In this document: positions 52,217 through 60,910 of the stretch, piece by piece | Layout: each line of letters opens with the position of its first letter | Numbering within the stretch: position 1 is the first letter of the stretch | Assembly: GCF_001439785.1 (NCBI RefSeq) | Contig: NZ_JYLI01000018.1 | Location: forward strand, 1 to 64,000 | Source of the DNA: Pseudomonas poae | GTDB taxonomy: Bacteria > Pseudomonadota > Gammaproteobacteria > Pseudomonadales > Pseudomonadaceae | Length of the DNA: 64,000 nucleotides | Direction of reading: 5' to 3' | Translations under genes and position numbers: made by a program | Notes under the pieces: generated by a model | Told to the model about the DNA's origin: nothing | The model's input: the letters and a program-made list of their open reading frames with translations, nothing else | Databases searched by the model: none

Positions 52217-53539
52217 ATGATTAACGCAGTCATCGCCGCGGTCGGCACAATGCTGGTGCTCAGTCTGTCCCGCGTGCATGTGGTCATCGCCATCATCATC
52301 GGCGCCCTGGTGGGTGGCTTGACCGGTGGCCTGGGCATCGAGGCCACGCTTCAGGCGTTCAACGGCGGTTTGGGTGGCGGTGCGACCGTGGCCTTGTCCT
52401 ACGCTTTGCTCGGCGCTTTCGCGGTGGCGATTGCCAAATCCGGCCTGGCCCATGCGCTGGCGGACAAGGCGCTGATGCTGGTCGACCGCCAGGACGCCAC
52501 CGGTGGCAGCCACGTCAAATGGTTGCTGATCGGCCTGCTGTGGGGGGTGGCGATTGCCTCGCAGAACATCCTGCCGATCCATATCGCGTTCATTCCGTTG
52601 TTGGTTCCTCCGTTGCTGTACGTGCTGACCAAGCTGCAACTGGACCGCCGCCTGATCGCCTGCGTGATGACCTTCGGCCTGATCACGCCGTACATGTTCC
52701 TGCCGGTGGGCTTCGGCAATATTTTCCTCAACCAGATCCTGCTGGCCAATGTGGCCAAGAGCGGCGTGGACATAAGCCAGGTCAACGTCACCCACGCCAT
52801 GGGCCTGCCGGCAATGGGCATGGTGGTCGGCCTGCTGGTGGCGGTGTTTGTCAGCTACCGCAAAAAGCGCGTGTACGATCTCAAGAAAATCGAGCGCGTC
52901 GAGCAGGTGGCCGTGCAGTACAACCCGCTGACCCTGCTGGTGGCCGGGCTGGCGATTGCCTCGGCGTTCATCATTCAGTTGTGGCTGGACTCGATGATCA
53001 TCGGCGCGTTGGCCGGGTTCCTGATTTTCTCGGTATCGGGCATCGTGCGCTGGCGCGAAACCGATGATCTGTTCACCGAAGGCATGAAGATGATGGCAAT
53101 GATCGGCTTCATCATGATCGCCTCGTCGGGCTTTGCCGAAGTACTCAAGGCCACCGGTGACGTGCGCTCGCTGGTGGAAGCTTCGGCAGCGTTCATCGGC
53201 CACAGCCGTGGAGTGGGAGCGTTGTTGATGCTGCTGGTGGGCCTGCTGGTGACCATGGGCATCGGTTCGTCGTTTTCCACGGTGCCGATTCTCGCGGCGA
53301 TCTTCGTGCCGCTGTGCGTGCAACTGGGCTTCAGCCCGCTGGCTATCGTGTGCATCGTCGGCACGGCTGGGGCGCTGGGCGATGCCGGTTCGCCGGCCTC
53401 CGATTCTACCCTCGGCCCAACCTCGGGCCTGAACATCGACGGCCAGCATCACCATATCTGGGACACCGTGGTGCCGACTTTTCTGCACTACAACATCCCG
53501 TTGCTGGCCTTTGGCTGGGTCGCGGCGATGACCCTCTGA
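52217..53539 (+). CDS. Na+/H+ antiporter-family or amino-acid transporter-like membrane protein
   Basis: A 440-residue polytopic membrane protein, MINAVIAAVGTML at the start, chosen because GAGGTAACC precedes it. About 11 hydrophobic segments; diagnostic stretches LLGAFAVAIAKSGLAHALA and VGTAGALGDAGSPASDSTLGPTSGLN. It belongs to the ion-transporter superfamily group annotated as Na+/H+ antiporter family. Direction and substrate cannot be told; no neighbour helps. Confidence 0.8.
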   Translation: MINAVIAAVGTMLVLSLSRVHVVIAIIIGALVGGLTGGLGIEATLQAFNGGLGGGATVALSYALLGAFAVAIAKSGLAHALADKALMLVDRQDATGGSHVKWLLIGLLWGVAIASQNILPIHIAFIPLLVPPLLYVLTKLQLDRRLIACVMTFGLITPYMFLPVGFGNIFLNQILLANVAKSGVDISQVNVTHAMGLPAMGMVVGLLVAVFVSYRKKRVYDLKKIERVEQVAVQYNPLTLLVAGLAIASAFIIQLWLDSMIIGALAGFLIFSVSGIVRWRETDDLFTEGMKMMAMIGFIMIASSGFAEVLKATGDVRSLVEASAAFIGHSRGVGALLMLLVGLLVTMGIGSSFSTVPILAAIFVPLCVQLGFSPLAIVCIVGTAGALGDAGSPASDSTLGPTSGLNIDGQHHHIWDTVVPTFLHYNIPLLAFGWVAAMTL

Positions 53540-53660
53540 GACGAACGCCGCTCTCTACCGTTTTACAACGGCTACGCTCAGCGCAACAAAGATGGCACTC
53601 GCAGGATTCGCTGCGGACTAAGCAGCAGGATGCACCCCGCTTTTTTCACACGGACCGGAC

Positions 53661-54728
53661 ATGAACGCGACCAACCTTCAATTCAAAACCCTGCTGCTGA
53701 TGCTGGTCCTGGTGACCGTAGCGTTTATCTGGATATTGCTGCCGTTCTACGGCGCGGTGTTCTGGGCAGTGATACTTGGCATCATCTTTGCGCCCATGCA
53801 GCGCCGCGTGCAGGCGAAATTCGGCTGGAACCGCAACCTCACGTCCCTGACCACGTTGACGGCGTGCCTGGTGATCGCGATCCTGCCGGTGATCATCACC
53901 AGCGCCTTGCTCGTGCAGGAGGGCGCCACCCTGTACAAGAATATTGAAAGCGGCAAGCTGGATGTGGCCGGTTATATCGAGCAGTTCAAGAACTTCCTGC
54001 CGCCTTACTTCCAGCATCTGCTTGACCGTTTTGGCATGGGCAATCTGGAAGGCCTGCGCGAAAAGATCGTCAAGGGCGCGATGCAGGGCAGCCAGTTTTT
54101 TGCATCCCAGGCGTTCAGCTTCGGCCAGGGCACGTTTGATTTCCTGGTGAGCTTTTTCATCATGCTGTATCTGCTGTTTTTTCTGCTGCGTGATGGTCCG
54201 GAGCTGGTGCGCAAGGTGCGCACCGCGGTGCCGCTGGCCGAGCCGCAAAAGCGTCGCCTGCAATTGAAGTTCAACCGGGTGGTGCGGGCGACGGTCAAGG
54301 GCAACGTGCTGGTGGCGGTGACTCAGGGCGCGCTGGGCGGCTTGATTTTCTGGTTTCTCGACATTCCCAGCTCGCTGCTCTGGGCCGTGCTGATGGCGTT
54401 TCTATCGTTGTTGCCAGCGGTTGGCGCGGGGATTGTATGGGCGCCTGTAGCGGTTTACTTCCTGCTGAGTGGGGCGATCTGGCAGGGCGTGGTGCTGGGC
54501 CTGTTCGGCGTGTTCGTGATCGGCCTGGTGGACAACGTGCTACGCCCGATTCTGGTCGGCAAGGACACCAAGATGCCGGACTACCTGATCCTGATCTCTA
54601 CCTTGGGCGGTCTGTCGGTGTTTGGCCTCAATGGCTTTGTGATCGGGCCACTGGTGGCGGCGCTGTTCATGTCCAGCTGGGCGCTGTTCGTGGAGACCAA
54701 GCCGCGGGTCAAGTTGCCGTTGCCTTAA
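53661..54728 (+). CDS. AI-2E family transporter
   Basis: A 355-residue membrane protein with the AI-2E (PerM/YdiK) topology: eight predicted helices, with a central cytosolic or periplasmic domain (residues about 85-165). Signature stretches are FSLLPAVGAGIVWAP-like LSLLPAVGAGIVWAPVAVYFLLSG and DNVLRPILVGKDTKMPDYLILISTLGGLSVFGLNGFVIGPLVAAL. Members include an AI-2 exporter, but most have unproved substrates, including Na+/H+. It converges with a small gene sharing 4 bases. Confidence 0.88.
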   Translation: MNATNLQFKTLLLMLVLVTVAFIWILLPFYGAVFWAVILGIIFAPMQRRVQAKFGWNRNLTSLTTLTACLVIAILPVIITSALLVQEGATLYKNIESGKLDVAGYIEQFKNFLPPYFQHLLDRFGMGNLEGLREKIVKGAMQGSQFFASQAFSFGQGTFDFLVSFFIMLYLLFFLLRDGPELVRKVRTAVPLAEPQKRRLQLKFNRVVRATVKGNVLVAVTQGALGGLIFWFLDIPSSLLWAVLMAFLSLLPAVGAGIVWAPVAVYFLLSGAIWQGVVLGLFGVFVIGLVDNVLRPILVGKDTKMPDYLILISTLGGLSVFGLNGFVIGPLVAALFMSSWALFVETKPRVKLPLP

Positions 54729-54898
54729 GCGTGAAGCGACGTTTTTTGCAGTTGCTGTTTTGCGTCGGACAATGACATGAGCGGGCCACTGATGGGCTCG
54801 CCATCGCTGACCAGGTACCAGCAGGCCAGCAGACCCAGGTTGCGCAGGGGGGCGGGAACGGCGGTGCCGACGACGGACATGATTTGAATTGTGGGCAT
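54725..54898 (-). CDS. Small unknown protein
   Basis: A 57-residue protein: start at 54898 with TTTGGAGGTACTT, an excellent ribosome site. It reads MPTIQIMSVVGTAVPAPLRN and ends LSDAKQQLQKTSLHA, with a moderately hydrophobic middle. No domain recognised. Its stop overlaps the end of the AI-2E gene on the other strand. Good ribosome site and codon use support translation. Confidence 0.6.
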   Translation of the reverse strand: MPTIQIMSVVGTAVPAPLRNLGLLACWYLVSDGEPISGPLMSLSDAKQQLQKTSLHA

Positions 54899-54988
54899 AA
54901 GTACCTCCAAACGTGATGGCGCTACCTTAAGGCGTGTGATGGGGCGGGAAAAATCATCTGTCTCGATAGTCGTCATCAACGTCAGGCG

Positions 54989-55183
54989 TCAGTCCACTAC
55001 CTGATCAAGCATATGCACCACTTCCGCTTCACTGAGCACGCCTTTGCGCACCAGGTTTTCCGCCAGTAACGCCAGGAACTTCGCGTTGCGGTGGCCTTCC
55101 AGGTGCTTGAGTTCGGTCAATGCGTTGTAGACCTTGCTGGATGTGCACAAGCCGGCGGTGCGATGGGGGTTCTGCGTGGGCAT
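54989..55183 (-). CDS. Small unknown helical protein
   Basis: A 64-residue protein, MPTQNPHRTAGLCTSSKVYN to LSEAEVVHMLDQVVD, with two to three predicted helices and no signal peptide. AGGA lies 9 bases before the start. A further 31 codons upstream in frame overlap a Cys/His-rich non-conserved stretch and are not used. Could act with the small gene 90 bases downstream. Not recognised. Confidence 0.6.
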   Translation of the reverse strand: MPTQNPHRTAGLCTSSKVYNALTELKHLEGHRNAKFLALLAENLVRKGVLSEAEVVHMLDQVVD

Positions 55184-55373
55184 GGTCAGTCGTCCTATGT
55201 TGTTATTGGGTGGACAGGCGCAGTGATGAGCGTGTGAGTGGGCACCAACATGCCAGCGCCGGCCCCGGTCAAGCAAGTGGACTTTTGATCTCCATGATGT
55301 GGGATTACGCCTTGGTCGCTGTCCTCAGAGCGACCCTTGCGCGACTGAATCGGACGGTGCCCTGTGAATTGCG

Positions 55374-55405
55374 CGCAAAAAAAGGCCCCGCGTGTGGGCG
55401 GGGCC
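55374..55405 (-). terminator. Intrinsic terminator after the Pro/Tyr-rich gene
   Basis: Stem GGCCCCGC / GCGGGGCC with a 6-base loop, followed on the minus strand by TTTTTTTGCG. It is 22 bases past the stop of the Pro/Tyr-rich gene. Confidence 0.88.
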
Positions 55406-55427
55406 TGTTGATGCAACGTGCTGACGC

Positions 55428-55796
55428 TTACCAGCCACGGCCGTAATAGCCATGGGGAGGGCCGTAGTAGTGGGCAGGTCCGTAGTAGCCGCGCGGTGGG
55501 CCGTAATAGACCGGCGCCGGGCGGTAGTAGACCTCGCGCTGCACATATACCGGTGGCGGCGGAGCGTAGTACACCGGTGGCGGCGCCGCATAGACCGGCT
55601 GCGGTTGCACGTACACCGGCTGCTGCTGCACATAGACTTCACGGGGCTGGTTGGCCACCACGGAGCCTACTACGGCGGCGCCGACCAGCGCACCCAAGAC
55701 GGCAGGGCCACCCCATCCACCACCGTGGGCGGAGGCTTGGCCGGCCATTGCGAGTGCGCCGATAAGCAAGGCGATCCTGGGGAGTTTACGCATCAT
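55428..55796 (-). CDS. Secreted Gly/Pro/Tyr-rich protein
   Basis: A 122-residue exported protein. The start at 55796 has GAGGA 6 bases upstream. Signal peptide MMRKLPRIALLIGALAMAGQASA, then a short hydrophobic glycine-zipper-like patch (GGPAVLGALVGAAVVGSVVAN), then repeated YVQPQPVYAAPPPVYY and YYGPPRGYYGPAHYY segments. Low-complexity tails of this type occur in envelope or surface proteins of unknown role. The glycine-zipper may insert in a membrane. Confidence 0.72.
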   Translation of the reverse strand: MMRKLPRIALLIGALAMAGQASAHGGGWGGPAVLGALVGAAVVGSVVANQPREVYVQQQPVYVQPQPVYAAPPPVYYAPPPPVYVQREVYYRPAPVYYGPPRGYYGPAHYYGPPHGYYGRGW

Positions 55797-55959
55797 GGTC
55801 ATTCCTCGGTTAGCCCCTGCGCTTGTGGTCTGCAATCAATAGACTCAAGTAATGTCGCGGGGATACTTTTAAGACAACGTATTTCTGAAAAACAGCACAG
55901 CCGCCAGGTAAAGGTTGTGTAAGGTCTGTACCGATTTGCTTACCTTCAAGGAGCTACCC

Positions 55960-56778
55960 ATGCAGATGCACCCCAACAAGGACACCCAGCTGTGCATGTC
56001 ACTGTCGGCGCGTCCCGGAAATTTCGGCCTGCGTTTCCATAACCATCTGTACGAGCAGTTGGGCCTGAATTTCTACTATAAGGCCTTCAGCAGCCGCGAT
56101 CTGCACGGCGCGATCGGCGGCATACGGGCGCTGGGCGTGCGCGGTTGCGGGGTGTCCATGCCGTTCAAGGAGGCCGCCATTGCCTTGGTGGACGAACTTG
56201 ACGAGTCGGTTCAAGCCATCGACTCCCTCAACACCATCGTCAACACCGATGGCCATCTCAAAGCCTACAACACCGACTACATCGCCATCGAGCAACTGCT
56301 GAAAAAGCACGCCGTGCCCAAGGAATCATCCTTCGCCCTGCGTGGCAGCGGCGGCATGGCCAAGGCTGTGGCCAGTGCCTTGCGTGATGGCGGCTATGCC
56401 AATGGCGTGATCGTGGCGCGCAATGAAAAGGCGGGCAGGGCGCTGGCGAGCAATTTGGGGTATGAATGGCAAGCAGACTTGGGCGCGTTGCGCCCGCAGA
56501 TGCTGGTTAACGTGACGCCAATCGGCATGACAGGCGGCGCGGAAGCAGACCAGTTGGCGTTCGACCCGGATACCGTGGATAACGCGGAAACTGTGTTCGA
56601 TGTGGTGGCGATCCCCGCCGAAACACCGTTGATCGTACGAGGCCGTGCCCAGGGCAAGCGGGTGATTACAGGGTTGGAGGTGATTGCGATCCAGGCGCTG
56701 GAGCAGTTTGTGCTGTATACCGGCGTGCGGCCGACGCAGGAGCAGTTTCAGGCGGCTGTGGCCTTCGCCCGAAGCTAG
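55960..56778 (+). CDS. SdhL-type shikimate 5-dehydrogenase-like protein
   Basis: A 272-residue NADP-linked dehydrogenase family protein with AAGGAGC upstream of MQMHPNKDTQLCMSLSARPGN. The catalytic Lys is in SMPFKEAA, the conserved Asp in YNTDYIAI, and the nucleotide loop is GSGGMAKAV. The N-terminus lacks the HS-x-SP of AroE and matches the HI0607 (SdhL) branch instead, members of which have weak or different activity on shikimate. So it is unlikely to be the housekeeping AroE. Single gene. Confidence 0.85.
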   Translation: MQMHPNKDTQLCMSLSARPGNFGLRFHNHLYEQLGLNFYYKAFSSRDLHGAIGGIRALGVRGCGVSMPFKEAAIALVDELDESVQAIDSLNTIVNTDGHLKAYNTDYIAIEQLLKKHAVPKESSFALRGSGGMAKAVASALRDGGYANGVIVARNEKAGRALASNLGYEWQADLGALRPQMLVNVTPIGMTGGAEADQLAFDPDTVDNAETVFDVVAIPAETPLIVRGRAQGKRVITGLEVIAIQALEQFVLYTGVRPTQEQFQAAVAFARS

Positions 56779-56798
56779 AAGTGTGTACAGCCCCAAAT

Positions 56799-56887
56799 GT
56801 GGGAGCGGGCTGGCTCGCGAAGGCGGTGTGTCAGCCACCCGATAGTTTGCTGAACCACCTCATTTGCGAGCGAGCCCGCTCCCACAG
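56799..56887. repeat. REP doublet (REPIN)
   Basis: TGTGGGAGCGGGCTGGCTCGCGA at the left and TTGCGAGCGAGCCCGCTCCCACA at the right, about 40 bases apart, forming one large hairpin between the ends of the SdhL-like and yceH genes. Confidence 0.9.
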
Positions 56888-56899
56888 TGTTTGCTCGTG

Positions 56900-57550
56900 T
56901 CAGGCTTGTTCCAGCTGCGCCAGGCGCTCTTCCAGCGCCGCAATCCGCGCTTCCAGTTCTTCAATACGGTCCATGGAAACCCCGGCCGACCCGCGCTCCA
57001 CGGGGTTCCCCCGCGCCGCGATAATCGCCTCGATATCCGCCGGATCGCCCAGTGCATGGGTATAACGGTCTTCCCGCTGCCCCGCCTGGCGCGGCACCAG
57101 CACGGCCAGCCCGCGCGCAATCAGACGCTCCAACTGATGCACCACTTGCTCAGCGTCCTCAAAGGCATGCATGCGCCCGCTGCGGGTCAGCAACTCGTTG
57201 ACTGTCTGCGGCCCGCGCAAAAACAGCAGGCCGATAAGAATCACCTGGGCCGGCACCAGTTCCAGGGCCTTTTCCACGCGGTGCTCCCACCGGTCGGCGC
57301 GGCTGCCCATCACCAGCCGGGTAAACCCCTGGCCTTCGAGCACGCGCAGGCTTTGGCCGACCTGACCCGGGCTCAGGTTCATCACCGGCTCGCGGCTGGT
57401 CTTCTGGTTGCAGGCCAGCACCAGTGCGTTGAGGGTCAGAGGGTAGGTTTCCGGGTGGGTCGCCTGTTTTTCGATCAGGCAGCCCAGGAGGCGGATTTCC
57501 GTGCTGTTCAGGCGCGGCTCGGGGGTGTCGGTGTCGTGCTCGGCGGTCAT
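56900..57550 (-). CDS. yceH: YceH family protein (DUF480)
   Basis: A 216-residue protein starting at 57550 (MTAEHDTDTPEPRLN) with AGGGA upstream. Two winged-helix-like repeats: LNSTEIRLLGCLIEKQATHPETYPLTLNALVLACNQKTSREPVM and a second ending LLFLRGPQTVNELLTRSGRMHAF. The C-terminal 35 residues are a coiled coil (ELEARIAALEERLAQLEQ). Conserved but function not established; the fold suggests DNA binding. Confidence 0.87.
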   Translation of the reverse strand: MTAEHDTDTPEPRLNSTEIRLLGCLIEKQATHPETYPLTLNALVLACNQKTSREPVMNLSPGQVGQSLRVLEGQGFTRLVMGSRADRWEHRVEKALELVPAQVILIGLLFLRGPQTVNELLTRSGRMHAFEDAEQVVHQLERLIARGLAVLVPRQAGQREDRYTHALGDPADIEAIIAARGNPVERGSAGVSMDRIEELEARIAALEERLAQLEQA

Positions 57551-57665
57551 CGCGCTTTCCCTATGCAGTGAGCGCACTAGCCTATGCCGGAAAAAATAAA
57601 AGACAAGCGGCTGGCATGCCTATAATCGCCGCTGGTTCAAACCCTGCCATAACCGTGAGACTGTC

Positions 57666-58175
57666 ATGACTATTTCCCTGTACGCCGCCTCAATTCCGGT
57701 CTTCAAGCAAATGCTCAACGCCCTGAGCGATGTGCTGAACAAGGCCGAAGCCCACGCCACCGCCAAAAATATCGAGCCTAACGCGCTGCTGCAGGCGCGC
57801 CTGTTCCCGGACATGTTCGCACTGGTGCGCCAGGTGCAGATCGCCGTCGACTTCGCCAAGGGCGTCTCGGCGCGCCTGGCTGAGATCGACGTGCCCAAGT
57901 ACGAAGACAACGAAGTCACCTTTGCCGACCTGCAAGCGCTGATCACCAAGGTGCTGGCCTTCATCGACACCCTCAAGCCCGAGCAGATCGACGGCAAGGA
58001 AGGCATCGAGATCATCACCCGCCCAGGCACACCGAAAGAGAAGCGCTTCACGGGCCAGTCCTACCTGCTGACCTACGGCCTGCCGCAGTTCTTCTTCCAC
58101 GTCACCACTGCGTACGCGTTGTTGCGTCATAATGGCGTGGAAGTGGGCAAGCGCGATTACATGGGCGCGTTCTAA
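57666..58175 (+). CDS. DUF1993 family protein
   Basis: A 169-residue protein, MTISLYAASIPVFKQMLNAL, with the DUF1993 layout of a four-helix bundle: RLFPDMFALVRQVQIAVDFAKG and FFFHVTTAYALLRHNGVEVGKRDYMG toward the end. This DinB-like fold commonly carries metal-binding histidines; here a His in FFFHV and another in LRHNG. No enzymatic role known. Monocistronic, closed by a strong terminator. Confidence 0.83.
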   Translation: MTISLYAASIPVFKQMLNALSDVLNKAEAHATAKNIEPNALLQARLFPDMFALVRQVQIAVDFAKGVSARLAEIDVPKYEDNEVTFADLQALITKVLAFIDTLKPEQIDGKEGIEIITRPGTPKEKRFTGQSYLLTYGLPQFFFHVTTAYALLRHNGVEVGKRDYMGAF

Positions 58176-58185
58176 GCACCCCCAG

Positions 58186-58233
58186 TACAAAAAAACCGGG
58201 GTGGTTCTTCAATGAACCACCCCGGTTTTTTGT
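58186..58233. terminator. Strong bidirectional terminator
   Basis: A 14-bp perfect stem AACCGGGGTGGTTC / GAACCACCCCGGTT with TTCAAT loop. It is followed by TTTTTTGTG on the plus strand, and by a run of T (from AAAAAAA) on the minus strand, so it serves both the DUF1993 gene and sstT. Confidence 0.92.
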
Positions 58234-58243
58234 GTCCGCCGTA

Positions 58244-59464
58244 TCAGGCGCTCTGTTCTTCCTGGCCCAGGCACGCCGCCGCTGTAAACAACACATCCGT
58301 CGACGAATTGAGCGCAGTTTCCGCCGAGTCCTGCAGCACCCCAATGATGAAGCCTACCGCCACTACCTGCATGGCGATTTCACTCGGGATGCCGAACAGG
58401 CTGCACGCCAGCGGAATCAGTAACAGCGAGCCACCGGCCACGCCCGAGGCGCCGCAGGCGCAGATCGCCGCGACCACGCTGAGCAACACGGCGGTGGGCA
58501 GGTCCACGGCGATACCCAGGGTGTGCACTGCGGCCAGGGTCAGCACGGTAATGGTAATCGCCGCACCGGCCATATTGATGGTGGCACCGAGTGGGATCGA
58601 CACCGAGTACGTGTCCTCATGCAGCCCCAGACGCTTGCTCAACGCCAGGTTCACCGGAATATTGGCCGCCGAGCTGCGGGTAAAAAACGCGGTGATACCG
58701 CTTTCGCGCAGGCACATCAACACCAGCGGATAAGGGTTGCGACGTAGTTTCCAGAACACGATGGCGGGGTTGATCACCAGCGCCACAAACAGCATGCAAC
58801 CGATCAGCACCAACAGCAGGTGCGCATAGCCGAGCAGCGCGTCGAAACCCGACGTGGCCAGGGTCGACGCGACCAGGCCGAAGATCCCCAGCGGCGCGAA
58901 GCGGATCACCACGCGCACGATCAGCGTCACACCGTTGGACAGGTCGTTCACCACCGTGCGCGTGGTTTCACCCGCGCGTCGGATCGCGACGCCCATACCG
59001 ATGGCCCAGGCCAGGATGCCAATGAAGTTGGCGTTCATCAGTGCGCTGACCGGGTTGTCCACCACGCTGAGTACCAGGCTTTGCAGCACCTCGCCGATGC
59101 CGCCGGGCGCTGTCACTGCAGCGTCGTGGGTGGCGAGCACGAGGAATGACGGAAACAGCGTGCTTGCAATCACGGCAACCACGGCGGCTGCAAATGTACC
59201 CAGTAAATACAGAAACAGAATCGGCTTGATATGGGTTTGCTGGCCGTGTTTATGGTTGGCGATGGAAGCCATCACCAGCACGAACACCAGGATCGGCGCG
59301 ACCGCCTTTAGCGCCGTGACAAACACCTTGCCGATAAAACCGGCAGTCCGTGCAGCCTCGGGCCACACCAAGGCCAGCAGGATGCCGGCGACCAGGCCGA
59401 TGACAATTTGGGTGACCAGGCTGATGCGCAAAAGTCGTTGCAGGGGGGAAGGAGCGGCAGTCAT
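58244..59464 (-). CDS. sstT: Serine/threonine:Na+ symporter
   Basis: A 406-residue DAACS family transporter. LVTQIVIGLVAGILLALVWPEAA opens helix 1. Family-diagnostic blocks are FTRSSAANIPVNLALSKRLGL, corresponding to the re-entrant hairpin SSAANIPVN, and SIPLGATINMAGAAITITVLTLAAVH. The SstT branch is recognised by overall likeness and length. Divergent promoter region faces nhaR's tail. Imports Ser and Thr with sodium. Confidence 0.92.
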   Translation of the reverse strand: MTAAPSPLQRLLRISLVTQIVIGLVAGILLALVWPEAARTAGFIGKVFVTALKAVAPILVFVLVMASIANHKHGQQTHIKPILFLYLLGTFAAAVVAVIASTLFPSFLVLATHDAAVTAPGGIGEVLQSLVLSVVDNPVSALMNANFIGILAWAIGMGVAIRRAGETTRTVVNDLSNGVTLIVRVVIRFAPLGIFGLVASTLATSGFDALLGYAHLLLVLIGCMLFVALVINPAIVFWKLRRNPYPLVLMCLRESGITAFFTRSSAANIPVNLALSKRLGLHEDTYSVSIPLGATINMAGAAITITVLTLAAVHTLGIAVDLPTAVLLSVVAAICACGASGVAGGSLLLIPLACSLFGIPSEIAMQVVAVGFIIGVLQDSAETALNSSTDVLFTAAACLGQEEQSA

Positions 59465-59593
59465 GAAGGGTTGTCTCTGATTTTTTTAGTAGGGCGCATA
59501 GTGCAGATGGAAAAGACTGTAGGAAGCAGGCGCGAAGTCTAGCACGCTGCAGGAAGTGTCTTGATGGCTGCGGCGTTGCGTCACCCGCGCTCA

Positions 59594-60496
59594 TCAGGGC
59601 AGGGCGGTAAACAACTCGCGCCTCGCGCCTTCGGTAATCGCCACGATGCCGGGGTGCTTGACCTTGCGCTCCACCGAAATCGCGTAAAACGACTCGGTCA
59701 CCGCATCCGTCTGGCCAATCAATGCCACGCCGTATTGGCCCACCACCTCGTCCGCTATCACGCTGGGGGCGATGAATATGCCGCTACCGGATTGGCCGAA
59801 TGCCTGCATCAGGGCACTGTCGTCGAACTCGCCGATGATCTTCGGCTGAATGTGCTGCTCGGAGAACCAGCGCTGCAAACGGCTGCGCACCACTGTCTCC
59901 GCGCCCGGAATCAGCAACGGCGCACCCTGCAGGCACTGCGGGAAAGCGCCGGGATACCGGTCCGCCAAGGCCTGTGTGGCGAAAAAACTGATGCCGCATT
60001 CGCCCAGTTTCTGGCTGTAGCCCTTGATGTCGAGGTGCGTCGGCATCGGGCTGTCGGAGATCACCAAGTCCAGACGCTGGATCGCCAGGTCTGCCAGTAA
60101 CCGTTCGAGTTTATCTTCGCGGCAGGTGATGCGCAGCGGTTCGCTCAGCTCCATGGTGGGCGCGATCAGCCGGTAAACGATGGATTTGGGCACCACATCG
60201 GCCACCCCGACCCGGAACAGGATCTGCTGTTCATCCGGTTGCGCGCGCAGCATCGCCTCCAGTTCATTGCCGGTCTGGAACATGTGCTCGGCGTAGGGCA
60301 GGGCCTTGCGCCCGGCCTCGGTGAGTTCCAACTGACGTCCTACCCGCTGAAACAATGCGATGCCATAGGTATGTTCGAGCAGGCTGATCTGCCCGCTGAT
60401 GGTCTGGGGCGTGAGGTTCAGTTGCTCGCAGGCGCGCACGATGCTGCCGGTCTTGGCCACCACCCAGAAGTAATGCAGCTGTCGGTAATTGAGCAT
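59594..60496 (-). CDS. nhaR: LysR-type regulator NhaR-like
   Basis: A 300-residue regulator. HTH: MLNYRQLHYFWVVAKTGSIVRACEQLNLTPQTISGQISLLE, the NhaR-type N-terminus (LNYxxLxYFWxVAKxGS). The effector domain is of LysR substrate-binding type. NhaR activates Na+/H+ antiporter genes in response to sodium; no nhaA is in the window, so the target here is open. It is divergent from a small lipoprotein gene. Confidence 0.88.
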   Translation of the reverse strand: MLNYRQLHYFWVVAKTGSIVRACEQLNLTPQTISGQISLLEHTYGIALFQRVGRQLELTEAGRKALPYAEHMFQTGNELEAMLRAQPDEQQILFRVGVADVVPKSIVYRLIAPTMELSEPLRITCREDKLERLLADLAIQRLDLVISDSPMPTHLDIKGYSQKLGECGISFFATQALADRYPGAFPQCLQGAPLLIPGAETVVRSRLQRWFSEQHIQPKIIGEFDDSALMQAFGQSGSGIFIAPSVIADEVVGQYGVALIGQTDAVTESFYAISVERKVKHPGIVAITEGARRELFTALP

Positions 60497-60627
60497 GGCA
60501 ACCTACACTTCGTGAAAACCGAAGTATACGTGAGAAAAATACGAATTTTACTGAACTGTTCGCCTGCATAGAATGCCTCGCTATCGCGGGGCCACTATCT
60601 GGACCCATTGGTTCTAACGAGGAAGGC

Positions 60628-60882
60628 ATGATGAAACTCAATTCCCTGGGCGCGGCGTCCTTGCTAGCGCTTTCATTGGTGATGATCAGCGGGTGTGATC
60701 AGGTCGAGAAAAGTGCGCAGCAGGTGTTGGGCAAAGCCACCGAGTCGGCCAAGCAGGCCATCGATGACACCCACAAGGCCGCCGAACAGGCATTGAGTGA
60801 AGCGACACAAGGCCTGATCAGCCCGCAAAAAAAGGATGATCAGGAGAAAAACGAGTCAGACTCCACTACCCAAGACACCTAA
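60628..60882 (+). CDS. Small alpha-helical lipoprotein
   Basis: An 84-residue lipoprotein. Signal peptide and lipobox ISGC, with Asp at +2, which in E. coli means inner-membrane retention (rule less strict in Pseudomonas). Rest is a single amphipathic helix (VEKSAQQVLGKATESAKQAIDD) and an acidic tail. Strong ribosome site ACGAGGAAGG. Followed by terC after 28 bases, likely cotranscribed. Function unknown. Confidence 0.75.
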   Translation: MMKLNSLGAASLLALSLVMISGCDQVEKSAQQVLGKATESAKQAIDDTHKAAEQALSEATQGLISPQKKDDQEKNESDSTTQDT

Positions 60883-60910
60883 CTTCCCGGCACAACCTCA
60901 GGACTGACCT

